Positions 25,701-37,900 of a stretch of 64,000 nucleotides of DNA are shown piece after piece. Source of the DNA: Galbula dea (lineage: Eukaryota > Chordata > Aves > Piciformes > Galbulidae); assembly GCA_013399015.1 (NCBI GenBank), contig VWZX01019989.1, positions 1,413,725-1,477,724 on the forward strand, written 5' to 3'. The notes below the pieces were generated by a model, which searched no databases, was not told the origin of the DNA, and was given only the letters and a program-made list of their open reading frames with translations. Positions within the stretch are counted from its first letter, which is position 1, and each line of letters opens with the position of its first letter. A program made the translations under genes and the position numbers.

Positions 25701-27647
25701 ACCTGCTCCTGCCATGCTCCCTGCTCTCCCCCTCTTAATAACTGTCTGGAGAGAAAAACTGCAGGTTGTTTTGAAAAAGGGGCAGCAGCCTCAGAGCAAA
25801 TTGTGGTGCTGCTCCTGCAAGATTTGCCACTGGCCAGCAAGCCAGGGAGTGTGTAGCCAGTTGTCTCCCTACAGCTTGCAGTGGTGTCTGAGCACGTGGG
25901 CTGGAAGGCAGCTTTTGCCCCCACAGGCTCTCTGCAAGCTCCTCCACGGAGGCTGCCAACTAATGCCAATTAGTATTAATCATGTTTACTATTGCAGTGC
26001 TTAAATACCAACTCAGAATCCCCACTGTGCTAGAAAGGGAAGAACACTTGTGATGACAACTTTAGCAGTGGGGATACTGGCCATCAGGAAACTGGACTGA
26101 AACCCACTAACTCCTTACATCTTCACTGAGGAGTCCTCATGAGGTAAACAGTTCCGCTTGCCATTGGCCTGGGTTACAAGGCATGAAGGAAGGAGCACAG
26201 TCAAAGTTAGAGCATGAGGGTGAAATCCTCAAATGCTGAGAGCAGTGCTGGAGTGAGGGCAGCACTCTACTTTCAAGTCCACTCTGCTGACTGTCCTCTT
26301 TACTGAGGAAGAGGGGTTACCTGTATCGTGAAGTGTGTTACTTCTAGATGCAGCTAACTCTTGCCAGTGTCTGCAGATGAACACCAGCTGCTACCTTTAG
26401 GTACTCCAGACCACATCTAAGCCAAATATGAAAGCACATGGTACAAAAACACTCTCCTCCCTATGCATGACATAAGGGCTGCCACTGAATCCCTCAGCTC
26501 TCCATCTGCAAAATGGGCATTGTGCCTGATGGGCTCGAACAGCTGGGTCCTGCTAACGCCTTGCTGCATCCCGGTGCTCGCCCTCCCTGCCAGACTCTCC
26601 CCATTCCACAGGGATTGCGTGACACAGCCAGCCTGGACAGGCTGCCGAGGCACAGTCCTGGAGTTTGGAAAGCAGCTCACCTGCACACTTGCGGGCTGTT
26701 CCTGTGTTTGAGCAAAGCACAGGCTCTGACATGCACTGACAGTACGACTGACACTGCACATTCCAGACAGAAACAGGACTTATTGCAACATTACATCACA
26801 GGGCTTTGGCCTCCTAATATCCTGTAATACATGAAAAAAAAGTAAAAGCGTTGATTGGTGTCAGTCTCTTCCATTTTGCCCCAACAGCAGTGCTTCATTT
26901 CTTAGTCTCTACATGGAGAAAATACTTTCCCTCAATAAAAAGACTACTCTGGTGTGGTCAGAAGGCTAAGGCTGCCCCTTCTAAGATATTCAGTGTCTGC
27001 ATTCTGACAAAGGCTCTGGCACTCAGAGGCACAGCCACCTCTCACGTACCTCTCACCATAGCTGCACATTGCACAGCAAAACCTTCTGAGATCTGGTTGA
27101 CTTTTTCTGTCTCCATCACTCACAAAACCCAGACTAAGGCAAGCAGATGATTTGACAAGATGTCTATCTCACATGCCAGAACTTGCATGTTCAGTTTTCC
27201 ACTGCAATAATGAAACCTGATGGACTTGTCAAGCATCACAGAATTAGTAATGAATGAATGTCTATTCTGAATTGGCATCAACTCCATCAGCGGAAAAAGC
27301 AAACAACTTAAGTACCATGTCAGCAGTGTTCGTATCCTGCATACCTCCACTAATCACTTCTCAACACCTCCTGATTGGAGATAGGTGCTGTAAGCAGCGT
27401 TCTATGTCATGCTCTCCCCTGAAGCTTGAGACTAATAGCAGCCTTTTCAGGATGGTATGGGGACAATGAAGTTCCAGTGTGGAGTACTGGGTGTGATGGG
27501 ACTCCTGGGTTTCTGTAGTCTTGTAAAATGGTTACAGGGGTAAAAAGTCTTGCCTTACATTAATGGAAGTTTTAAGGGGTGAGAACCCGTGGACAGGGGC
27601 TCCTACCACAGTTCTTGGATCAACATCAGCATGGCTTTGCCCATCCT
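22711..27647. other. Region between the convergent genes NINJ2 and B4GALNT3
   Basis: No exon or recognisable repeat family was found. The part from 22.85 to 23.5 kb is unusually AT-rich, with T and A runs. The part from 25.1 to 26.0 kb and 26.5-26.7 kb is more GC-rich, with overlapping open frames on both strands (up to about 155 codons). None of these has recognisable domains, and they are read as compositional chance. Confidence 0.6.
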
Positions 27648-27653
27648 TTTATT
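27648..27653 (-). terminator. B4GALNT3: Candidate polyadenylation signal for B4GALNT3
   Basis: TTTATT on + is AATAAA on -, about 1.2 kb after the B4GALNT3 stop codon. It is the first canonical signal I noticed downstream on the - strand. A variant signal nearer the stop, or a longer 3'UTR, cannot be excluded. Confidence 0.35.
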
Positions 27654-28860
27654 CACTCAATCCTCTTCTATCCTCACTGTTCTTCACACCCAGTGCATGC
27701 ACCAAGGCCTGAGGCCACCTCCACTGTACCAGGCCTGAGCTCCCAGGGCTGGTTCCAGAGACTAAGCACCAACAGCTGTGCCGGGTCCTTAACCAAGAAG
27801 CCTGTTCTTTACATAATAGCTGAACTATGACAAGACATAACTGTGAGGCCATAACTTATTAAATTAACCTTTAGATGCTGCATAAATGTACAGGATTTAG
27901 AGAGCAGAATACTCTCTCTCTTCTTTTTTTGTCAAAATCACAATATTTCAACTAATAAAATATTGCCACTTCTTCCCTGCTAGGTTTTCCCTGATATCAT
28001 TAGGACAAACAAACGTCTGTCAGATAAGGCTGCAAAGTTCCTCCTGAGATGCACTCCTAGCTTCTCTGTATAACCCCTCCACTATCCTCAGGCAGTGGAT
28101 CAATATTTTAGGTGGAGTTGTAACATCATCCCCTGCCACCTTGCCCAGCTGCAGGCAAATGTGGCTCTCATAGAGGAAGCATACTTCACCTCTGTCCATG
28201 GCCCATAATTTGCTGAATATGAGCACAGTTTTTCATAATGACTAAAGTGAAAAGCACAGAGAAACATCTAAGCACCAGCAGCCTAAAGTGCCTATCAGCT
28301 CCTCCACATCCAGATTTCCTTGGGTCAGCACATGGGCATGTGGACACAATACAGTTCAGAGAACTTAATTTGGTCCCCTGTCCAAAACCACGGATACTGG
28401 AGAGATGGGAAGGAGGAAAAATGAGGAGTGTCTTTTTTTTTTCTTTTTTCATTCAAGTATTAAAAGAGAAGCTGCATTACTCTAAATAAACCATCCTGGG
28501 CTTAGCTGGGATTTGTGTTTGTTTGGTTTGCACCATGCAAGACTCAACAGGAAATATGGCACCTCTCCCATTGTACCATCCACCAGACTGCATGGCAGGA
28601 AATATGAGTCCTTCACTTGTCGATATCTCCACTGCACACCTTCCCAGCAAGACATGGGTCCTACAACACACATTGGATACAACAGCTCACAAGAGAAGCT
28701 CCCACTCCTTTAGCCTAACCATCCCTTCCTCAGCTGTGCCGACCCACCAGAGGGCTCTGGAGGCAGAGGAAGAGTTTGTGTGCTCAGCTGTGTGCCTCGA
28801 TAAAGTGCATGTTGGGATGAGACAGTGGACGGTGCTGCCGAGCAGTTTTGGGGTTGTAGG

Positions 28861-28969
28861 CTACAGTGTCTTCAGCTGGCGCCGGTTCCACATGCCCCGC
28901 TTCGAGTGAAACCAGTGGAAGAAGTTTCTCAGGGACAGACGCTCTACTTCCAGCCCAGCCTGCAAGATC
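28861..28969 (-). CDS. B4GALNT3: B4GALNT3 last coding exon with stop
   Basis: One base completes an Arg codon, then 35 residues and TAG (CTA on + at 28861-28863). The product starts RILQAGLEVERLSLRNFF and ends WNRRQLKTL. Acceptor: CTTTCTGCCAG. It is the C-terminal end of the catalytic domain, including the final His-containing segment (HWFHSKRGMW) used by GT7-family enzymes near the metal site. From memory, human B4GALNT3 has HHFH where this gene has HWFH; see findings. Confidence 0.96.
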
Positions 28970-31900
28970 CTGGCAGAAAGGAGAAGGACAGACTTATGGA
29001 AAACTTGATCACAGAGATCAACGGGGCCTCAGTCCAAGGAAGTCTCTTTTTTATATTGTGCTGTTGTCAAGAGACTGCAATCAAACTGAAGAGTCCCGGA
29101 TAGCTCAGGGGTATCTCATATCTGTAAGCAGCCATCTAAATGACACTTGCTGAGTGTTTATGCACCCCTGAAAGCAGCACTGGTCAGGAGTGGCCTGCCC
29201 ATACCAGGCTAGGAGGAAGGATAGCTGGTAATGTGGGATTGCTCAGGATGCCAGTCCTTTCTGCAGTCATCTGACAGAAAAGACAGGTCAACCCCCGAAA
29301 GCTAGAACTACAAACCCAGAGGCCTAGGATTTGTACAGCAGAAATCCCTCATAAACTTCTCAGATATTGTAACTGTACCTCACAATGTCTCTAGCAGCTG
29401 CTCTTCTAGGCAATTGCCATACGTAGTATGGGAAGTCCGAGGGACCCAAACTGGACCCACTGTATACTGCACTGCTTGAAGAGGACAAAGTCTTCACGAA
29501 ATCACCAGCAACTGATCTGCCCGTGGCCAACCGGCAGTGTGTTTGTAAGGCACCAGGACATGGCTTCTCTCTTGTTTTATTGGTGGCTGCACTAATGCAT
29601 TTTGGGTCCACTCACCTACTAGGTTTAAGAAAACGTTATGCTTAGAGGGTCTCCCTCACTGACCAAACTTATGGTGGCATTAGTCACCTCAATCTCCTCA
29701 GATACCCACTTTCCTCATCACTTGTCCTCCAGGATCTAATGGGTCTCCTTCCTGAGTGCATGAATAATGACAATAGTTGCCTACCTGTCCAGGAGTTCCC
29801 AGTCCTCTCCACCCCAGCGGTCCCGAAACTCTTTTGTGTTCATGCCTCCAATCTTGTCCAGGTCAGACTTGTATATGCCCAGCAGACCAAACCCATTCAC
29901 CTCCCAGTAGCCTGAGAACAGCATAAAAGAAGCATGGGGATGTTGGCGTTTTGAACCATGATGACTCCAGCAGGGTTTCTGGAGCAAGACTTAAGCTACT
30001 TTTAGCACAGTGTTGACACGAGAGAGTCAACTCAGCATCAAGGCAGAGCCAACTGTATTAAAGCTTTAGAAGACAGCATGGGCTGGCCTATGAACTTGTT
30101 AGCAGAGCCCCTCACTGTCTGGCAGCACAGTTCCTAATATACTTGGACTGTCCCGGCCTCAGAAGGTAGTCCCTGTGCCTGGACGGCTGGCTACTTCTAT
30201 CTAAAGGAAAACCTACACTCAAAAATTGCCACTTTCCTCCCCCCAACTTAGGTTGTTTTCCCTCACCTCTAGGCTACCAGCTCTCCTTGGCAGAAGTCTG
30301 TGCCCCCTAAGAAAAGGGCAAAACAGATAGAAAGGAGTAAAGGAAGGGTTTTCCAAGGTCCTTAAATACATAGAGAGTCCTAGGAGACAACCAGGAGAAA
30401 TGTCATATAAAGGGCTGGGTCTTTGATCTCAACTTCCAGGTACCTGACAGTGTTAAACCGCAGCTTACATCTAATGCACTCTAGCCTAGTAGCCCTGGAA
30501 GTACCTTAAGCTCCAGACCTTTATAGAACCAGAGGAACAAATCTAGAGGTGACTGCCACCCTCCTTCTTTCCCCATTCCTCAAGGACTGAGCCAAAGAGG
30601 CTTCACTCCCTCTTACCATCAGGCCACTGTGGGGACATGCCACAGTGCAGCCTCATGACCATGGGTGCGAAGGCCATCTTGCCTTCCACGCAGTGCTTCC
30701 GGATTGAATCAATTACTCCAGCTGGGAAGTGGATATGGAGGTCACACAGGAAAATGATGCTGTGCGGGTCCTGAAACCAGCCACACAGATTGGAAAAAAT
30801 AAGTAAGTCTTAGAGTGACAGGAAGACAGATATGGGAGTGAATTAAAGAGTCATTAATCGCTACATGAGAAACTGAGATCCTAGGGGCTGGCAAAACAGT
30901 CATCGAGTGGCTGTCCAATGATGGGTGTGAAATACTATGACTATGACCTGGCAAAGCCAGTACCACAAAGCTGCTACTGCTGATTTCCCTCCTGTTTGAT
31001 AGCCCCAGCAGGTAGACCAAGAACTGAACAGACCACAGGCTCCTTATAATAAAGGGTGAGACCCTTAATCTGTATGGACAGGAAACACACCTACAATTGA
31101 TTGCCTAAAAACCAGCATGTTCAGTATGAAAGGCAGATACTAGAAACTTCCCTGACCACCCCACAGCCCCCTAGGCTTACCGTTACAAGGTCTATCCCCG
31201 CCTGCAGCCCAGCAGAACGCTCAAAATTCCCTGTCAGCTTCAAGTACCGATAGCTGGGGGTCAGAAAAAAAAAAAAGTTCATTGTGTGCACACTGGTAAG
31301 CACAGAAAGCATGGCTAACAGCTTTACAACGCAGGCATCATGCTGAGGAGCTGCTCTCATCCTTGAGAACCATAGTAGGAAAGGCTTTGCTATGTGAGCG
31401 CACAAGCTCAGGACTGCTTCAGGTCACAGTGCGACCTGAGGGTCTTCCTCTTTGTGCAGCAAGGATAGGGCAGTCCCTAGCAGAAGTCTTTTCAGCTCAA
31501 GTCCAGCTCTATCCTAGAATTAGATCTGTTACTGGGAACCCCTGGTACATAAAGGAAATGATTAGCCAAAGCAGGTTTGAATCACAATAGAGAAAGCCAG
31601 ACAGTAATTCCAACAAGTGGAGTCCCTAGAGGGGTCCAGGCTTTCTGTGCCATTTCTCACAGTTTTCTTGTCTTCTCTGTCCTCACACTGCCCTATCACT
31701 ACAAGAATTGCTTTCTCTTCTCTCTTGCAAACTTGAACAAAAGCCAGCAGAAAAGAGATGAACCCAGATGGATAACTACAATAGGTATTGCCTTGCAGTT
31801 TTATGACACTATTATATGCAGTCTAAGTGTATGTACATTGGAGCAACAACATATTCATGGATATGTGGAAGGCCTGGATGGATGTTACCTCTGGGTTTCC

Positions 31901-34900
31901 ATCAGGAGACTGTGTCTGGTCAATACACAGAGATTGGCAGATGTGCTGTGTTTGCAGGAATATACATGTAAGCAGTGTTCTGCAACCAACCAGTACTCTC
32001 ACCTGTGCAAGGTAGACCTTTTCAGAGCCTTCTCTACATCCATGTCATCGCTGCTGTAGTCCGTGATGATGATGTTGAAGTATGGATCCTTAGTGACTCG
32101 GAACAGCTCTTCCATGTCAGAGATGAACTGCAGCACCCAACGTGCCTGGTTTTTCACTGTTTGTATTGCAAGAGGGAGGGGATTAAACCAAATCTGATTT
32201 CAAAGATGGTGCGGCTTCTCAACAGGCAAGGCTTCTTGTCTCTCCTCAAACCCCACTAACCTTGCAGGGATGCTGAAAGCTTGGACCAAAAAGCCCAGGA
32301 ATAAGTGTGGGTTCTTTATCAGTGTGTGACAGGAGTTTTCTTTGAGCTTACAAGCCATGGGAGTTTGGGCCCTGTCATGTTTCTGAGGAAGTTTAACTCG
32401 GAAAGAACAAAAATTGGAATTAACCCAAATAAAATGGTTGAGGCTGGCCCAGACCCACTGTTCAGGATTGTCCTTATGGAAACCACCCACTGTGCTGTCC
32501 CTTGATGTCCCAGGTAGGCAGGTCCACATTACCTGGCACCACGAAGTGAACAACAGCACGGTGGTTCCAGGAAAAGCCCTGAGGCCAGCACAGCTCTGGT
32601 TCATTTTCCACAGCCATCAGGTGTCTCCGGCGACCCCATGCCAGGTTCCTCATCTTTCTCTCCTCCTCCTCATCGCCACCAATGCCCTGCCAGCCCCGTG
32701 CAAAGACGTACTCGGAGAAACGGACAAGCCGCTCTCCCTGCTCCAGCAGCTCCAGCTCCAGCAGGTAACGGCTGCCTCGCATGCGATCCTGGCGTTTCTC
32801 TATGTTCATGATACGCTGCAGCTGGAATCGCCTGCAGGAGATACAGCTGGAGTGGACATGTCCCCTGTACATCAACCCCTCTCCCACCTCCAGCCTATTC
32901 AGCTCTGCTAGGCTCTTTTCTCCTCACTAGCAAAAACCTTTTTGTCCCCAGCTTCCTCCTGCTTTGCTGCATCGCTTCCAAAGTCCCATGGGAAAGTTTA
33001 GCACCTGTTTCCTAAATCCACAAGCATGTGGGATTAGATCTGGGATTCCAGCCAAGAGAAAATAGTTGGCAAGGGAAATGAGATAAAGGTGACACAGAAA
33101 ACAGCAAACGTGTCTGAATGATTATAGGGCTGTAATATCATGTATATTCAACACCTCCTACAATAATCTTGGCACAGGGAGTGTGTTTGGCCTAGTGAAA
33201 TTGGCTGATGACAGTGTATGAGCTAATAACATGAAGTAGAAATGAGCAATCATAGAGTAAAAACTAGGATGAGCTTTAGGTTCAGAATGGTCAAAACAGG
33301 ATGAAATACCAGGTCATGCCCTGCTGTAAAATGGATACTCATCAATTAAAAATGCTGAATACTGTGTATACTAATCAGTTATACTGTGACTGTGACTGAT
33401 GTGATCCTGAAAAAACAAATTTAATCTTAAGATGTAGCATGAGAGCAACTTCCAGCAGGGATTGGGAAGTAGCAATTCTATAAGACATTCAGGATACTGA
33501 TCACTTATGTACAGGAAAATTAACCCAAACTGAAACACGCATGAAAAAGGGCAGTCAAGAAAATTATGGAAATAGAGGTTAACTCAATAGAAGGGTCAGG
33601 AGTTGGACTGTTTAGCTTCTAGAAGTACATGTGTTTGCCAGAACGGAAATAAAGATAGTAAATCTTGAGAAGAGAAAGCAGCATATTAAGACCATGTAAA
33701 AACTGAGTATCAGCAAAAGCTTATCTCCAGTGGGTTCATCAAAGAAGCAAGGAGATGAAACATCTTCCCAAATCAATACTATGATCTAGAAATCTAGCTA
33801 GTTTTAAGATGGAGGTGCACACAATCAGATAACAGTGTAGGGTAGTTGGTTGTCTTGGCAGTCACTATACTGATCCACTTTATCTGATAGGATCCTTCTG
33901 ATTCTATGTCCTAAATGATTCACAAGCTGAGGCATGGCAAACAACAAACCACAAGCACAAAAAGCTTCAGTTCCATTTCATATCAGTAGGGTTTCTTCAT
34001 CTCCAGCTGGTAAAATGCTCATATGTCCTCTCAATCCTAAACTGTGCAAGCAGAAAGCAAAAAGGCCAGTGATGCCAGCTGGATGGAAACCATCAATCTT
34101 TCACGTTTACTCCACCAGCTGTTTGAGTGTGATACTGAAGTCTTATTTCCCACATCTAGTTTATCTTCTGATTACCACTAACTTCTCACATGACAGGTAT
34201 TGCCTGTGTAGCATGGTACACCAGCTCTGGGACACTGCCTCTTGGTTTTTGCACTGTGCCTTACCCTTTACTCCTCTGGTTGAGCTTCTTCAGAAAGACA
34301 CGTGTGACTTCCAAGGCCTCCTTTTCTCTCAGCAGCAAGTTTCCTGATGTGTTGCATTTCAGGTCAATCCAGTCTGTGCGTAGCATATGGAAGTCCAGAT
34401 TGCTCATGCTGAAGGTCTGCGCCCAGTTCACTGCCTGGTCGAACACTGGTACATAATCAAAATCCTCCTTATCTTCCTCCTCTGGCTCCCCATCCACCTC
34501 TTCCTCTTCTGCTGCCACAGGCCCAGACTTGCCCTTCAGAGGAGATTCCATCTGTGCCTCTCCCTTACCCATCTCCCCACCTTTGGCTGCCTTCTGCTCA
34601 GCAATGTAGGACTCCACTTGGTTCAGCCACTGTGACAGCCCAGGCTGCTGTCTGGGGCTGGCAGTGCTCACAGTGTGTCTGCTGGCTTTGTCAGACACTG
34701 GGCCTCCTTTCCCAGCTGGCAAGGTGCTTGCCATCTGCAGCCCATCCTTAGCAGTGCTGAGGTCTCCTCTAGGTCTCACCCACTTGGAAATCATGATGCC
34801 TGAGTCCCTGGGGCCACTGAGAGGCTGCTGCTGTTGAGACACAGTCCTAGAAGGAGGGTTCACCTTTTTGACAGGTGCTCTCCCCTGGACAGACCTTGTG

Positions 34901-37900
34901 TGCTGCAGAGGGCTCCTGGAGCTGTCTTTGATGCCAGCTTTTAAATGAGGTCTCTTCGCTATTGGGTTCCCTTCTAGACCAGCCTGGGTGAGGCTTTGGT
35001 TGGCAGAGGCCACTGTGGCTGATTTGATGCTAGACCTCTTCATCCTTCTTCTCTGTAGCCCCTCTCCTATGTCGCCACCTATCACCGAGAGGAGCCGACG
35101 ATGTTCCTGGAGGGAATAGTCTCCATGGATGTTATCACTGCCCACCACACTGCTGGGAGCATTTCCTGCTGGTTCTACCCTTCCCACGCCGGGGTGCTCA
35201 GGGAGACTGGTACTCTCCATGTCCTGCTCCGCATACTGCAGATCATCCAGGTTCCTCTCCTGGGACCCTGCAGGAATAATAGCAGTTACACCTCTGGCAC
35301 CCTCCTGCTGCGTTCCCTGTCCTGACCCAGGCATCCGCCCTGCCAGGGGAAGCTACTTCTTGCTTTATCTCAGTGTTGTGTCTCTTGCTCACAGGGACAG
35401 GGATGACCTTGCACAGAGGAGCCATGCTCTTGCTGGTACTGACCTCCTCAGCACCTTTTATCTGGCATTGCCAAAGGCTGTAGAGGTGTCTGGCTTTGCT
35501 TTTAGCTGTCAGTCTGGCCACAGCTTTGCAAGGCAGGTGTGAGCATAAGTTGCCACACTGAACACCTTTGGCTTTGTCCCTTCTCCCACATTTTTGCTGG
35601 AATTGCACCTCAGTTAAGCTGTGGGCCTGAGATGTAGTTGCCATGTTGTTACCACCCACTGTTTGGTAACTTTCCAGTCTGCCTTTAAGAGAAGTGAAAA
35701 TGTCAGCAAGAGTCTCCTCCGAGCCACAGCAATCTGGCAGGGAAAGGATGTGACTTTCTTGGTACAGAAAGTGAACAGCTTCTTTCAGCTGGTGCTGGAA
35801 GATTACACACAAAAGTGACAGATTAAATGATCCTCCAGGCTTTGACATTAAAGCTCCTACCTGGCTGCTCTGTCTTTTCTCCAGAGGCTAGGCTCTTCTC
35901 TGGCCGATCCATTTTCATGTACTTGTAAAACCCAAACCTGCAGAGGGAAGGGCAAAACATAAGTTTGACGGAAGTTACTTTGCCATCGCCAAAAAATTAT
36001 GGCCATTGCTTCAGAGGTGATGGCCCATTACTTTGATTACATCTACCCAGCATGGCTAGATCCTCCTTTCCCAGAAAGGCTCAGACTACCATCATTCTCA
36101 TCTTTCAAATTTCTGGGCAATCAGATCTTACCCTGCACTGGCAAAGGCATTTGCTTTCCTTGCTTATTATCTTTCAGACATTTTCTCATAAGTGCAGAAG
36201 GAAATCCCAACATAAGTACCCAGAAATACTTCTTTAATCTCTCTTAAACTGCTCCTTAAAGTTCACTTATGATGCAGGGCTCACAAACGTGAGTCATTAT
36301 GCTGCAAAAGTGGCTCGGGTAGGTAATTGCAATGATTTCCCTCTCTCTTCTCTCATACCACCACTGTCTGTATGCTGTCCTCATATGTCTTGAGCTTCAA
36401 GCTTTTGGGAGGGATTACCAGGACTACGTGTGCTCAATGCCAAGCAAAACAGACTCCCAGTTCCCATATCCTGTCACAATACAAATGAATTGTCAAACTA
36501 ATAAACCTGGGTTGCACCTTCCAGCCCATGGTAGCCACCTTCTCCATCCTTCACTATGAGTCACAGCCCCAGGAGTTCCCTCCCAAACATATAACAAGAT
36601 CTATTGTTACAGTTCTCAAAACAGTTTTGTAGGGAGTAAGAAGATCCTGAGCACCAGGAAGCCACCACTAGCTATCTCACTGGAAAAGTAATTCTTATGC
36701 TGCCAAAAAAGTCCTCCTGAATGGAGGGGGATCCTCACACAAGGTGTCTGCCTGTGACAGGGGGAAAGCACACGAGTGGCTGTTCCCTTGCAGGGCCATT
36801 GCTGGAAACCAGACCCCAGCGATGATGAATACTAAGCATTTATTCCCCCAGAGAGATGTCTGGTGGTGAGCATGGTTTGGCTTTCACAGTGACAGCCATC
36901 AGGAGGCTCCAGCTGCAGGCAGGCAAAACTTGCTGGAAATCCATTCCCTGATGTAGTGGAACAAACATGCTCTGTTCCAGCTTCTGGGTTAATAGAGCAA
37001 GAAAAGTAGTGGCAGTTTCCCCTTGAGACCTAAACGTATTTTCACATAAAGGGAGCAGAGGTTAGCAGAAGAAACCATAAAGGCTTTCATGTTTCGCAGG
37101 ACTTTGGGAATCTTTAAGAATTAAGAGATTTCTATGGAAGTGAATATGAAATTCTACCCCAATTTCAGCCTAGGTGGATAGATGAGGGTAGGGCAGTGGA
37201 TGTGGTTTATCTTGATTTCATTAAAGCATTTGACACTGTCTCCCACAGCATCCTTGCAGCTAAACTGAGGAAGTGTGGTCTGGCTGATTGGGTAGTGAGG
37301 TGGATTGTGAATTGGTTGAAGGACAGAAGTCAGAGAGTTGTGGTCAATGGGATGGAGTCTAGTTGAAGGCCTGTGTCTAGTGGAGTCCCTCAGGGGTCGG
37401 TACTGGGACCAGTACTTTTCAATCTATTCATTAACGACCTGGATGAGGGAACAGAGCGTGCTCTCAGCAAGTTTGCTGATGACACTAAACTGGGTGGAGT
37501 GGCTGACACACCGAAGGGTCATGCTGCCATCAGCGAGACTTAGACAGGCTGTAGAGTCGGGCAGGGAGAAATTTAATGAGGTTCAATAAGGCCAACTGTC
37601 GAGTCTTGCACCTGGGAAAGACCAACCCCATGTATGAGTACAGACTGGGGACTGAGCTGTTGGAGAGCAGTGAAGGGGAAAGGGATCTGGTGGTCCTGGT
37701 GGATGGAAGGATGACCATGAGCCAGCAGTGTGCTCTTGTGGCCAGGAGGGCCAATGGGATTCTGGGGTGGATTAGAAGGGGTGTGGTTAGTAGGTCAAGA
37801 GAGGTTCTTCTTCCTCTTTACTCTACCCTGGTGAGGCCGCATCTGGAATATTGTGTCCAGTTCTGGGCCCCTCAGTTTAAGAAGGATAGGGAGCTGCTGG

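Noticed and set aside
25095..26004. Several overlapping open frames (up to about 155 codons) on both strands
   Set aside because: Frames are open on both strands at once because of GC-rich composition. The amino-acid content is Pro/Cys/Trp-rich without domain structure, and no splice structure or start context supports a gene.
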